From Marinibacterium profundimaris (GTDB lineage: Bacteria > Pseudomonadota > Alphaproteobacteria > Rhodobacterales > Rhodobacteraceae): a stretch of 64,000 nt of DNA. The notes under the pieces are model-generated. The model was not told the DNA's origin and did not search any database. It was given only the letters and a program-made list of their open reading frames with translations. Shown here one piece after another: positions 8,500 through 17,940 of this stretch. Location of the stretch: the NCBI RefSeq assembly GCF_002210095.1, contig NZ_AQQR01000001.1, positions 806,001 through 870,000 of the forward strand. The letters run 5' to 3'. A program made the translations under genes and the position numbers. The first letter of the stretch is position 1. Each line of letters opens with the position of its first letter.

Positions 8500-8868
8500 G
8501 CCGCGGCAGACTCGGCCGGGAATCAGGCGGATCCCGAAGGGCGGGCCCCCGATCGGCCGGATCCCGCGGCCCCGCGTCCCGCCCCGCCCCTGCCCCAACG
8601 ACCGCGCCCGGCCCCGGCAGAGCCATGACAGAGCGGCCTTCCGCCGCCTGCAAGCAGGACGACGCTGCGGAAATCCGGGAAAACCGGGGCGGTACCCCCT
8701 ACTTTACCCTTGCACCTGAAATGCATTTCCGTATTTTCGCGCCTTCATCGAATTTAGGGTTGGACAAGCTGGTGGCCGCGGCCTAAACGCTCGTCACGCC
8801 CGACAAGTGTGACATACGCAACGCGGCCCGCGGGAACGCCTGGGCCCAAGAAAAGGTAAGGTTGAGAC
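8500..8868. promoter_or_regulatory. yceD-rpmF spacer with a candidate rpmF promoter and palindrome
   Basis: No gene is seen in these 369 bases. TTGCAC (8710-8715), 16 bases, and TATTTT (8732-8737) form a plausible sigma70 promoter. Between the two boxes lies the perfect 12-bp palindrome GAAATGCATTTC (8718-8729), a good position for a repressor. This suggests that rpmF-plsX-fabH can be transcribed independently of yceD. Confidence 0.45.
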
Positions 8869-9075
8869 ATGGCCGTTCAGCAGAACAAAGTCTCCAAATC
8901 GCGCCGCAACAACCGTCGCGCACATGACGCGCTGGTCGCCGCGAATCCGAACGAATGCCCGAACTGTGGTGAGCTGAAGCGCCCGCATCACGTCTGCGCG
9001 TCCTGCGGCCATTACGATGACCGCGAAATCGTCGCGATCGGCGACGAGATCGACCTCGACGAAGACGCCGCCTGA
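8869..9075 (+). CDS. rpmF: 50S ribosomal protein L32
   Basis: L32 is a small protein of the large ribosomal subunit. The 68 residues begin [20 protein letters not shown], the canonical L32 start, and hold the zinc-binding pairs CPNCGE and [11 protein letters not shown]. The acidic tail [12 protein letters not shown] is usual for Rhodobacterales. A GGTAAGG stretch precedes the ATG. plsX starts 41 bases downstream. Confidence 0.97.
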   Translation: MAVQQNKVSKSRRNNRRAHDALVAANPNECPNCGELKRPHHVCASCGHYDDREIVAIGDEIDLDEDAA

Positions 9076-9116
9076 AGGCTGAACACCCTTCTCCAGGATT
9101 CCGTGACACCATTGCC

Positions 9117-10238
9117 GTGACGCCTCCCGCTTCTCCGATGCCCGACCGGACAGATCGTATCGTGATTTCGGTCGACGCCATGGGAGGAGACCAGGGCCCC
9201 GCGGCCGTTGTCGCGGGCCTGGCCCAGTCGATTCAGAAGAATCCCGACATCGCCTTTCTCCTGCATGGTCCGCAGGATGAACTGGAAAAGCTCTTGTCCC
9301 GGCGCCGCAACCTGCGCGACCGGGTCGAGATTCGTCACGCCGCCGAGGTGGTGACGATGGAGGACCGCCCCAGCCACGTGATGCGCACCGGCAACGGCAC
9401 CTCGATGTGGTCCGCGCTGGAATCGGTACGCAACGGCGAAGCGACGGTCGCGGTCAGCTGCGGCAACACCGGCGCGCTGATGGCGCTGTCGATCGTGCGC
9501 CTGCGCCGCCTGCCCGGCGTGTCGCGCCCGGCGATCGCGGTGCTCTGGCCGTCGCGCAATCCCCAGGGCTTCAACGTCATGCTGGATGCCGGCGCCGATA
9601 TCCGCGCCGACGCCCATGACCTGCTGCAATTCGCCCTCATGGGCACCTCTTACGCCCGCAACGGGATGGAGGTGAAACGCCCCCGCATCGGCCTGCTGAA
9701 CGTCGGCACCGAACAGGGCAAGGGCCGTCCCGAGCTGCAGGAAGCGCACAAGCTGATCTCGCAGCATGCGGAAGACGCGCAATACGATTTCGTGGGATTC
9801 GTCGAAGGCCGGGACCTGCCCGGAGACGTGGCCGACGTGATCGTCACGGACGGGTTCACCGGCAACGTGGCGCTGAAGACCGGCGAAGGCACCGCCGGCC
9901 TGATCGGCGACCTGCTGCGGCAAAGCTTCCGCGCCTCGCCGATGTCGCGGCTGGCGGCGATGATGGCCTATACCTCTCTGCGGCGCCTGAACAAGCGGAT
10001 CGACCCGCGCCGGGTGAACGGCGGCGTGTTCCTGGGCCTGAACGGCACCGTGGTGAAATCCCACGGCAGCGCCGACGCGACCGGTGTATCGGCCGCGGTG
10101 AAACTGGCATTCCTGCTGGCACAGTCGCAGTTTTCGGAAAAGGTTGCCGCACGGCTTGCATCCGTCGGGCAGCTTGACCATGATGCGCCGAACGAGCCCG
10201 GGAGTGCTCATCAAAATACAAAAAAAGGGCAGTCTTGA
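9117..10238 (+). CDS. plsX: phosphate acyltransferase PlsX
   Basis: PlsX converts acyl-ACP to acyl-phosphate, which PlsY uses to start phospholipid synthesis. The sequence shows RIVISVDAMGGDQGP at the N terminus, AVSCGNTGALMALS, and VVTDGFTGNVALKTGEG, all PlsX hallmarks. Length is 373 residues from the GTG at 9117, or 366 from an ATG at 9138; neither has a convincing ribosome binding site, so the start is open. The stop is only three bases before fabH, which implies one operon. Confidence 0.95.
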   Translation: MTPPASPMPDRTDRIVISVDAMGGDQGPAAVVAGLAQSIQKNPDIAFLLHGPQDELEKLLSRRRNLRDRVEIRHAAEVVTMEDRPSHVMRTGNGTSMWSALESVRNGEATVAVSCGNTGALMALSIVRLRRLPGVSRPAIAVLWPSRNPQGFNVMLDAGADIRADAHDLLQFALMGTSYARNGMEVKRPRIGLLNVGTEQGKGRPELQEAHKLISQHAEDAQYDFVGFVEGRDLPGDVADVIVTDGFTGNVALKTGEGTAGLIGDLLRQSFRASPMSRLAAMMAYTSLRRLNKRIDPRRVNGGVFLGLNGTVVKSHGSADATGVSAAVKLAFLLAQSQFSEKVAARLASVGQLDHDAPNEPGSAHQNTKKGQS

Positions 10239-10241
10239 CAA

Positions 10242-11213
<972 letters not shown>

Positions 11214-11399
11214 TCCGTGCGGCCCGTCCAACTGGGCGGCTGCATTTAGCATGGGCGAAAGCGCGCCTGGCGGGACCCTCCGCAACGCCGGATCACTGCC
11301 CCGCGCACCCGTGTTTGCGCCGGTTGGAATGCGACCCGCGACACCGGTTTGATCCACAGGTATTTCCCCGCCAAAGCCGCTTGCTGCAATTCGTTGATA

Positions 11400-11429
11400 T
11401 TGACAGGTAAATTCGCTTCACCCTATCCT
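11400..11429 (+). promoter_or_regulatory. sigma70-type promoter for ihfA
   Basis: TTGACA (11400-11405), an 18-base spacer and TATCCT (11424-11429) lie 23 bases before the ihfA start codon, with GGGGAA as the ribosome binding site. The -35 box is a perfect consensus. Confidence 0.6.
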
Positions 11430-11452
11430 CGTAAAAAAGCGCGGGGAACGGT

Positions 11453-11755
11453 ATGGGTGAAAAGACACTGACGCGGATGGATCTGAGCGAAGCGGTTTTC
11501 CGCGAGGTCGGCCTGTCACGCAACGAAAGTTCCCAGCTTGTGGAAAGCATGCTGGAACATATGTCCGATGCCTTGGTGCGGGGGGAGCAGGTGAAGATCT
11601 CTTCGTTCGGTACCTTCACCGTGCGCGAAAAATCCGCGCGGGTCGGGCGCAACCCCAAGACCGGGGAAGAGGTGCCGATTCAGCCCCGCCGGGTGCTGAC
11701 CTTCCGGCCCTCGCATCTGATGAAGGACCGCGTTGCCGCCGGCAACAAGTCGTAA
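11453..11755 (+). CDS. ihfA: integration host factor subunit alpha
   Basis: IhfA pairs with IhfB to bend DNA at specific sites and acts in recombination, replication and transcription. The 100-residue protein has the HU/IHF fold: [22 protein letters not shown] helices, the KISSFGTF strand, and the DNA-contacting arm [25 protein letters not shown] with the intercalating proline. It has its own promoter and is followed after 27 bases by the MerR gene, an order common in this bacterial group. Confidence 0.97.
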   Translation: MGEKTLTRMDLSEAVFREVGLSRNESSQLVESMLEHMSDALVRGEQVKISSFGTFTVREKSARVGRNPKTGEEVPIQPRRVLTFRPSHLMKDRVAAGNKS

Positions 11756-11782
11756 AACTACAAACATCCAGGGGCCTGCCTG

Positions 11783-13219
11783 ATGGATAAGTCGCCCGAT
11801 GCCTTTCGCACGATCAGCGAGGTCGCCGACTGGCTGGGGATCCAGGCGCATGTCCTGCGGTTCTGGGAAAGCAAGTTCACCCAGGTGAAGCCGGTCAAGC
11901 GCGCCGGCGGACGGCGGTATTACCGGCCCGCCGACATGATGTTGCTGGGCGGCATCAAGAAGCTGCTGCACGAGGACGGGATGACCATCAAGGGCGTCCA
12001 GAAAGTCCTGCGGGAACAGGGCGTTCAGGTGGTCTCGGACCTGTCCCAATCGCTGGATGACGTGGCCGTCAGCGCCGGCCGTCCGCGACGGGCGCACACT
12101 GTGGTGCCGTTCCAGGGACGCGCGACGCTTCTGGACACGGCCCGCGCCGACCGCGACCCCCGGGAGGAGACATCCCGCACGGGTCAGGCCGGGCGGGACT
12201 TCGGACAGGACGACGCCGGGGATGTCATCGACGGCAGTGCAACGCCGTTCGAATCGTCCCCGCCAGCGCCGCACGACCGGGAAGCACAGGTCCCGCATGC
12301 GCAGCTGCCCGAGGCCGACATCACCATCCCCGGGCCATCCGACGAGACCGAAGCCTCCGTGCCCGAGCCTGATGCGGCAGACGTCTTCGCCCAGGACAGG
12401 CAGACATCCGAGTCTGCCGATCCCGAGAGCGCCGAGCCTGTGATGGACGCGCCCGAGGGGATCGCCCCCGAGAGTGCCAAGCCGGAAATGGATGCGCCCG
12501 ATGCGGCGGAGCCGTCTGTCTCCGAGGTCCCGGAGATGCCGGAGGACGGACCCGAAGCTGCGGTCGGGAGCCCCGAGGCCGATCCGGAGCCCGTGCCCAC
12601 CTTCCGCCGCCGTGGCAGCGCGCGCTTCACGCCCATGGCCGCGGAGCCGGAAGACAGCGCAGAAGACGCGCCTTTCGAAGAGCCCGAGACGGACCCCGAA
12701 GCGGACCCGCCAGTCGAAGCGGCCGAGCTGGCCGACATACCTGCGGAAGAGCCGGCCGAGGCGCCCGACCTCGTCTCCGGACTGCCGGAGCCGGAAGAGG
12801 AGCCTTTGCCCGAGCCGGCCGACATGGCCGACATGGCCGACATGGCCGACATGGCCGAAGCTGACGAGACGGACGAGGCTCCGCAAGAAGATCCCGAACC
12901 GCTGGCCGGGTCCGAGCCGGAAGCAGAACAGGAGCGGGCAGAGCCCGAGCCGGAGGCGAACGCGGCCGAGCCGGAACCGGAGCTTGCAGAGCCGGAGGTG
13001 GCCGCGGCCGAGCCGGAGCCTGCCTCAGCACCGCGCCCGGCCATCGTCGATGCGCCCGATCCGCCCGACGAATCCGAGATCGCCGCCGATCCAGGCCTGC
13101 TCTCGCAGGTGTCCCGGATCGGTCGCCTGCCGCCTGCTCAGCGCGAGGAGATTGCCGCCCTGGCCGAGGCGCTCGAAGCGTGGCGCGCCGCCCGGACCGG
13201 TCAGATCCTCTCGCAGTGA
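11783..13219 (+). CDS. MerR family regulator with a long acidic low-complexity tail
   Basis: Residues 1-85 are a MerR-type winged helix: [25 protein letters not shown], then [33 protein letters not shown]. Such domains bind promoter DNA. The remaining ~390 residues are low-complexity, rich in Glu, Pro, Asp and Ala, with PEP/AEPEPE runs and an exact nucleotide repeat encoding [12 protein letters not shown]. The end ([27 protein letters not shown]) looks folded again. No ligand-binding domain is seen. The short DNA-binding domain plus acidic tail next to ihfA is a recurrent Rhodobacterales arrangement; the function is unknown. Confidence 0.88.
   Translation: MDKSPDAFRTISEVADWLGIQAHVLRFWESKFTQVKPVKRAGGRRYYRPADMMLLGGIKKLLHEDGMTIKGVQKVLREQGVQVVSDLSQSLDDVAVSAGRPRRAHTVVPFQGRATLLDTARADRDPREETSRTGQAGRDFGQDDAGDVIDGSATPFESSPPAPHDREAQVPHAQLPEADITIPGPSDETEASVPEPDAADVFAQDRQTSESADPESAEPVMDAPEGIAPESAKPEMDAPDAAEPSVSEVPEMPEDGPEAAVGSPEADPEPVPTFRRRGSARFTPMAAEPEDSAEDAPFEEPETDPEADPPVEAAELADIPAEEPAEAPDLVSGLPEPEEEPLPEPADMADMADMADMAEADETDEAPQEDPEPLAGSEPEAEQERAEPEPEANAAEPEPELAEPEVAAAEPEPASAPRPAIVDAPDPPDESEIAADPGLLSQVSRIGRLPPAQREEIAALAEALEAWRAARTGQILSQ
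12818..12859 (+). repeat. 9-bp tandem repeat inside the MerR-type gene
   Basis: Four perfect copies of GCCGACATG (12818-12853) are followed by GCCGAA. The unit is a multiple of three, so copy-number change would alter the number of Ala-Asp-Met triplets without shifting the frame. Confidence 0.9.
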
Positions 13220-13298
13220 GGGGCGCCGGATTTAGCTTCGATTCGGGCCGGATTTCCCCTTGCCCCTGCCGGCAGAATCTTTATGAACACCTCAACGT

Positions 13299-13375
13299 CG
13301 GGCTATGGCGCAGCCTGGTAGCGCGTCCGTCTGGGGGACGGAAGGTCGCAGGTTCGAGTCCTGCTAGCCCGACCA
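13299..13375 (+). tRNA. tRNA-Pro (anticodon GGG)
   Basis: The 77 bases fold as a cloverleaf: acceptor CGGGCTA pairs with TAGCCCG, the D-arm is GCGC..GCGC, the anticodon stem TCCGT/ACGGA encloses loop CTGGGGG (anticodon GGG), and the T-arm GCAGG/CCTGC encloses TTCGAGT. The C1-G72 end pair is typical of tRNA-Pro, and CCA is encoded. It reads proline codons CCC and CCU. No integrase or duplicated tRNA 3' end is nearby. Confidence 0.96.
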
Positions 13376-13474
13376 AATCAGCCGATCCTTGCAGGGGACG
13401 TCCCTTGGATCTTGGCCGATTTGCCGACGTTTTCACCCCACCTGTTCCACGCATCCCATGGGGGTCCTGATCGC

Positions 13475-14557
13475 ATGAGTGGCGTGCTTCCCGACAGTTC
13501 CATCCGCGAACTTGTCGCCGCCGATGGCCTGAGCGCCGAACCGGCACTTTTGCCTGACCAGATCCAGCCTGCCAGCCTCGACCTTCGGCTGGGCAGCACG
13601 GCGCATCGCCTGCGGGCGTCCTTTCTGACCGGCCAGGACGCGACCGTGGCCGACCGGCTGGACGAGCTTGAGATGCACCGCATCGATCTTTCCGAGGGCG
13701 CGGTGCTGGAGAAGGGCTGTGTCTACCTCGTGCCGCTGATGGAGCGTCTCGCCCTGCCCCCCGGCATCTCGGCCGCCGCCAATGCCAAGAGTTCGACCGG
13801 ACGGCTGGACCTGCTGACGCGCATGGTAATCGACGGCGGGACCGAATTCGACCGCGTGCAGGACGGCTATCACGGCCCGCTCTATGCCGAGATCTGCCCG
13901 CGCAGCTTTTCGGTGCTGGTGCGGCCTGGGATGCGGCTGAACCAGATCCGCTTCCGCGCCGGGCAATCGGTGCTGAGCGACGACGAGCTGCGCGCGCTGC
14001 ATGCCGAAAGCCCGCTGGTCGACAGCGACCCGTTGATCCAGGACGGTCTGGGCTTTTCGGTGGACCTCAAACCCGAAGGCTCGACGCTGGTCGGCTATCG
14101 GGCAAAGCCGCATACCGGGCTTGTGGACCTGGACCGGATCGGCGCCTATGACGCGGCGGATTACTGGGAAGAGGTCCATTCCGACACCGGACGGATCATC
14201 CTGGATCCGGGCGCGTTCTATATCCTTGTCAGCCGCGAGGCGGTGCATATCCCGCCGCGCTATGCTGCTGAAATGGCGCCCTATCTTGCGATGGTGGGCG
14301 AGTTTCGCGTGCATTACGCAGGCTTCTTCGATCCCGGTTTCGGCCATGCGGCCGCCGGCGGCGAAGGCGCGCGCGGGGTGCTTGAGGTGCGCTGCCACGA
14401 GGCGCCGTTCGTGCTGGAGCACGGGCAGGTCGTGGGCCGGCTGGTCTATGAGCGGATGGCCGGGGAACCACAGGCGCTGTATGGCGCCGGGATCGCCTCG
14501 AACTACCAGGGCCAGGGGCTGAAACTGGCCAAGCATTTCCGGGATCCCGCGGCCTAG
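13475..14557 (+). CDS. dcd: 2'-deoxycytidine 5'-triphosphate deaminase (two-domain form)
   Basis: The enzyme deaminates dCTP to dUTP in thymidylate supply. The 360 residues are about twice the usual Dcd length and hold two dUTPase-like halves: the first with LPDQIQPASLDLRLG and SAAANAKSSTGRLDLLTRMVID, the second with DPGAFYILVSREAVHIPP, GEFRVHYAGFFDPGFGH and a C-terminal Gly-rich SNYQGQG. This long form is normal for alphaproteobacteria. The ATG at 13475 is chosen because the 21 upstream in-frame codons follow directly on the tRNA gene. Confidence 0.9.
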   Translation: MSGVLPDSSIRELVAADGLSAEPALLPDQIQPASLDLRLGSTAHRLRASFLTGQDATVADRLDELEMHRIDLSEGAVLEKGCVYLVPLMERLALPPGISAAANAKSSTGRLDLLTRMVIDGGTEFDRVQDGYHGPLYAEICPRSFSVLVRPGMRLNQIRFRAGQSVLSDDELRALHAESPLVDSDPLIQDGLGFSVDLKPEGSTLVGYRAKPHTGLVDLDRIGAYDAADYWEEVHSDTGRIILDPGAFYILVSREAVHIPPRYAAEMAPYLAMVGEFRVHYAGFFDPGFGHAAAGGEGARGVLEVRCHEAPFVLEHGQVVGRLVYERMAGEPQALYGAGIASNYQGQGLKLAKHFRDPAA

Positions 14558-14569
14558 TGCCGGCAAGGC

Positions 14570-14607
14570 GCGCCTTCGGCGCGGGGTATCCGTGGCGCCT
14601 TCGGCGC
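14570..14607. repeat. tandem cUUCGg hairpins 3' of dcd
   Basis: GCGCCTTCGGCGC occurs twice, at 14570-14582 and 14595-14607. Each would form a short, very stable stem with a UUCG tetraloop, starting 12 bases after the dcd stop. No T-tract follows, so transcript-end protection is as likely as termination. Confidence 0.6.
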
Positions 14608-14659
14608 AATCACGCGCGCGGCTGTAGCGCCTTGCCAAAGGGCGCACGCACCTTCCCGA

Positions 14660-15292
14660 TCAGGATCCGACCGCGCGCCGTGCGCCCCGTGCGGCGAGGC
14701 GCGCCTGCTCTGCCTTGCCGAGAGGCTCTTGCGTGGTCGTGTCGCCGTGCCCGGCCTGGTCCCCGGGATCGTTCTGCGCCATCGGGTCCGCACTGGGCAG
14801 GTCTGGCATGTGCTCGGGCGCGTCGTCCTGGCCCTCCTCGGCGCGGATCCGGGCCAGCTGTGCCTCGAACGCCGCATCCCCGTCGGACGCCATGACCGGT
14901 TGCCGCGCGGGCGTTGCCTCTGACGCCCGCTCCACGCTGCGCAGATGTGAGGCGCGGGCCGGCTGGGGGGCCGGCGGCGGTGGGACAAGGTCCGGCTCTG
15001 CCATGGGACGCTCCGGACCCGCCTGCCAGGGGCCGGAGGACGGGGCCGCGCGGTGCTCTGGCGCGGGGCCGGGCTGTGGCGGCACCGGCCAGGACCGCGG
15101 GCCCGGCTTGGCGTGGCGGTCGTCCGCTGGCGGGCGCGGCCGTTCGGGATGGGCTTCGTGCGTCTCGAGCCGGGGCGCGGCGCCGCCACGCCTGCCCCTG
15201 GACTTGCCAAGCGCGTCGAACCCGGCGCGGATCCCGCGAGTCATGACCTGGCGCATGAAGACGCGCACGAACATGTTGACGTATCTATCCAT
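14660..15292 (-). CDS. uncharacterised protein, basic N terminus and Pro-rich body
   Basis: No family is recognised. The 210-residue frame starts MDRYVNMFVRVFMRQVMTRG, a short basic amphipathic helix that could attach to membrane, followed by ~120 Pro/Ala/Arg-rich residues of low complexity and a C-terminal helical stretch (DGDAAFEAQLARIRAEEGQDDA). It lies 69 bases downstream of scpB on the same strand and may be the last gene of that operon. In many relatives tat genes follow scpB, so this position is divergent here. Confidence 0.5.
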   Translation of the reverse strand: MDRYVNMFVRVFMRQVMTRGIRAGFDALGKSRGRRGGAAPRLETHEAHPERPRPPADDRHAKPGPRSWPVPPQPGPAPEHRAAPSSGPWQAGPERPMAEPDLVPPPPAPQPARASHLRSVERASEATPARQPVMASDGDAAFEAQLARIRAEEGQDDAPEHMPDLPSADPMAQNDPGDQAGHGDTTTQEPLGKAEQARLAARGARRAVGS

Positions 15293-15361
15293 TGGACGCT
15301 CCGCTGATCGGGGGGGATGTAATCCCTAATCGCGTCAATTTCTGGGCGGGCGCGAGGCGTT

Positions 15362-16087
15362 TCACTCCTCGAACATTTCGGACTGGTCCTCGCCCCCGAT
15401 ATCGTCCTCGTCGTCTTCGTCGGGCTCGCCCGCGCCGGGAACGGGGCGGTTCTCGAGCAGGCCGGCAGCGCGAAGTTCCTTGACGCCGGGCAGGTCGCGG
15501 GCGCTTTCCAGCCCGAAATGGTCGAGGAAATCGGGTGTCACCACGAAGGTCACGGGCCGGCCCGGGGTCATGCGGCGGCGGCCCAGGCGGATCCATTCCT
15601 GTTCCAGCAGCTGGTCGATCGTCCCGCGCGAGACGGAAACACCGCGGATCTCCTCGATCTCGGCGCGGGTGACGGGCTGATGATAGGCGATGATCGCAAG
15701 TGTCTCGATCGCGGCGCGCGACAGCTTGCGCGTCTCGACCGTTTCCTTGCGCATCAGGAAGCCGAGGTCGGGCGCCGTCCGGAAGGCCCAGGCATCGCCC
15801 ACCCGCACCAGCCGCACGCCGCGCCCCTCGTAGCGCTTGCGCAGGTGGACCAGCGCCTCGGCCGCGTCGCAGCCATGGGGCATGCGCGCCTCCAGCTCCC
15901 GGCTCGAGATCGGCTCGGCCGTTGCAAAGAGGATCGCCTCGACCATGCGTTCCTGCTCGGCCATTGGGGGCGCGTCGAACAGGCTGCCCTCCTCGTCTTC
16001 GGGCAGCTCGGGGCGCGCGTGGTCCTGGGCCATATCTTCGGGAAGATCCCCGGGGATCTCCCCGGGCGTCTCGGGTGTGTCGCTCAT
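15362..16087 (-). CDS. scpB: segregation and condensation protein ScpB
   Basis: ScpB is a regulatory subunit of the SMC-ScpAB condensin that compacts and segregates chromosomes. The 241-residue protein has the two winged-helix domains: VEAILFATAEPISSRELEARMP (about 45-70), then LSRAAIETLAIIAYHQPVTRAEIEEIRGV, the most conserved ScpB segment, and FLDHFGLESARDLPGVKELRAAGLL. Acidic tails flank both ends. Its start overlaps the scpA stop by four bases (ATGA), so translation is coupled. Confidence 0.94.
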   Translation of the reverse strand: MSDTPETPGEIPGDLPEDMAQDHARPELPEDEEGSLFDAPPMAEQERMVEAILFATAEPISSRELEARMPHGCDAAEALVHLRKRYEGRGVRLVRVGDAWAFRTAPDLGFLMRKETVETRKLSRAAIETLAIIAYHQPVTRAEIEEIRGVSVSRGTIDQLLEQEWIRLGRRRMTPGRPVTFVVTPDFLDHFGLESARDLPGVKELRAAGLLENRPVPGAGEPDEDDEDDIGGEDQSEMFEE

Positions 16088-16920
16088 CTTTCGTCCTTGC
16101 GGCGGCGCAGCTCGATCGGCGCGAATGTCTCGGTCTGGCGGATCTCCAGCTTGCCCTCCTTGGCCAGTTCCAGCGAGGCTGCGAATGTCGCGGCCGTGGC
16201 CGAACGGCGGCGGACCGGGTCATTGTCCCAGCCATCGGGCAGGTAGGAGGTCAGGTCGGTCCAGGTGCCGGCGAAGCCGATCAGCCCGCGCATCCGTTCC
16301 AGCGCCTGTTCCATGGTAAAGACGGAATCTCGGTCCATGACAAATGGACGAAATTCGTCACGAGTGCGGATCCGGGCATAGGCCTGCATCAGGTCCAGCA
16401 GCGTCGCCGAATAGGTGACGGTGCGGATCCGCATCACGTCCTCGGGCAGGCCGCGGGCAAAGATGTCGCGGCCCAGCCGATCGCGCGCCATAAGCCGGGC
16501 GGCGGCGTCTCGCATCGCCTGCAGGCGTTCCAGCTGGAAGGCCAGGTGTGCGGCCAGTTCCTCGCCCGAGGGGCCCTCCTCCTCGGGGTCGGGGGGCAGC
16601 AGCAGGCGGGATTTCAGGAAGGCAAGCCAGGCAGCCATCACCAGGTAATCGGCGGCGAGCTCGATCCGCAGCGCCTTGGCCTTCTCGACGAAGGCCAGGT
16701 ATTGCCTGGCCAGTTCCAGGACCGAGATCTTGCGCAGATCCACCTTCTGCGTCCGCGACAGGTTCAGCAGCAGGTCGAGCGGGCCCTCGAACCCGTCGAC
16801 ATCGACGATCAGCGCCTCGGCGGCAAGGCGGTCCTCGACGCTCTGACCGCCCTGGGTCTCGTCTCCGAAATCCAGCCCGCCCTGCGCCTCTCCGTCCTCG
16901 TTGCTGTCCTCAGTCATCAC
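16084..16920 (-). CDS. scpA: segregation and condensation protein ScpA
   Basis: ScpA is the kleisin that bridges the SMC heads in bacterial condensin. The hallmark FEGPLDLLLNLSRTQKVDLRKISVLELARQYL is at about residues 43-75, followed by LAADYLVMAAWLAFLKSRLLLPP; the C-terminal winged helix (AATFAASLELAKEGKLEIRQTETFAPIELR) contacts SMC. Length 278 is typical. The start overlaps the end of nagZ by 11 bases and the stop overlaps scpB, which indicates one transcript. Confidence 0.94.
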   Translation of the reverse strand: MMTEDSNEDGEAQGGLDFGDETQGGQSVEDRLAAEALIVDVDGFEGPLDLLLNLSRTQKVDLRKISVLELARQYLAFVEKAKALRIELAADYLVMAAWLAFLKSRLLLPPDPEEEGPSGEELAAHLAFQLERLQAMRDAAARLMARDRLGRDIFARGLPEDVMRIRTVTYSATLLDLMQAYARIRTRDEFRPFVMDRDSVFTMEQALERMRGLIGFAGTWTDLTSYLPDGWDNDPVRRRSATAATFAASLELAKEGKLEIRQTETFAPIELRRRKDER

Positions 16921-17920
16921 CCGGCCCGCGCCTCATGAGGGCGTCAAGCTCTTCCTCGGCCGCGGCGATGTCAAGCGGCTTGGGCGCCAGCCGGGCGGCC
17001 AGAGCGCGCCCGGCGCGGGTCATGGCGGCATCGGTCATCGCTCCGGCGGCTTCGGCCACCTGCATCCGCTCGGGCAGCGGCTGGTTGCAATGCAGGACCA
17101 GGTCGCACCCCGCCTCCAGCGCCCGGCGCGTGATCTCGGCCGCCGAGCCCGACAGCGCCTTCATCGAGATGTCGTCGGTCATCAGCAGCCCGTCAAAGCC
17201 GATATCCTCGCGGATCAGCCCGATGATATGCGGCGAAAGCGTCGCGGGCGCCGCGTCGATACCGTCAAAGACGATATGGGCGGTCATGCCCAGCGGCAGG
17301 TCGTTCAGGCTGCGGAAAGGCGCGAAATCGAGGTCCGAGAGCTCTTCGAGCGGCAGGCGCACGGTGGGCAGGTCATGGTGGCTGTCGGCGCGGGCCAGGC
17401 CATGGCCCGGCATGTGCTTCACGACCGGCAGCACGCCACCGTCCAGAAAGCCCTGCGCGGCTTCGCGTCCCAGCGCGGCGACCACGTCCGGGTCGCTGCC
17501 ATAGCAGCGGTTGCGCAGGAAAGGGTGGGTTTCGTCGCGCGCCAGATCCAGCATCGGCGCACAATTGGTGTCGATCCCGTAGCCCTTCAGCTCATCGGCG
17601 ATCAGGCGCGAACGCAGGTACATCGCCCGCGGCGCATCCTCTTTTGCCGCATCCACGAAATCCAGCGGCGGCAGCCACTTGCGCGCCAATGGAGGCCAGA
17701 GCCTTTGCACGCGTCCGCCTTCCTGGTCGATCAGGATCGGCGCCTCGCGGCCCACGGCCTCGCGCATCTCTCCGGTCAGGGCGCGCAGCTGGTCGGCCGT
17801 GTCGACATTGCGCGCAAACAGGATGAAGCCGAAGGGATCGGCCGCCCGGAAAAAGGCTTTCTCATCCGATGTCAGGCGCAGCCCGTCGGCATCGAGGATC
17901 GTGGCGCCGGGTCGGCTCAT
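16910..17920 (-). CDS. nagZ: beta-N-acetylhexosaminidase NagZ
   Basis: NagZ is a glycoside hydrolase family 3 enzyme of the cytoplasm that removes GlcNAc from anhydro-muropeptides. The 336-residue TIM barrel shows GFILFARNV, the substrate loop LIDQEGGRVQRL, and the family 3 signature VKHMPGHGLARADSHHDLP with the His/Asp catalytic pair, followed by FDGLLMTDDISM carrying the nucleophile Asp. Together with anmK (765-1892) it serves cell wall recycling. It overlaps scpA. Confidence 0.95.
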   Translation of the reverse strand: MSRPGATILDADGLRLTSDEKAFFRAADPFGFILFARNVDTADQLRALTGEMREAVGREAPILIDQEGGRVQRLWPPLARKWLPPLDFVDAAKEDAPRAMYLRSRLIADELKGYGIDTNCAPMLDLARDETHPFLRNRCYGSDPDVVAALGREAAQGFLDGGVLPVVKHMPGHGLARADSHHDLPTVRLPLEELSDLDFAPFRSLNDLPLGMTAHIVFDGIDAAPATLSPHIIGLIREDIGFDGLLMTDDISMKALSGSAAEITRRALEAGCDLVLHCNQPLPERMQVAEAAGAMTDAAMTRAGRALAARLAPKPLDIAAAEEELDALMRRGPGDD

Positions 17921-17940
17921 GACATTATCCGTTCAGTTTG

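Noticed and set aside
8718-8729. Zur operator upstream of rpmF
   Set aside because: The half-sites GAAATG and CATTTC match the ends of a Zur box, but the central bases that separate them in real boxes are missing.
13299-13375. tRNA-Pro as an attachment site of a genomic island
   Set aside because: No integrase, no repeated tRNA 3' end, and the flanking genes are conserved housekeeping genes.
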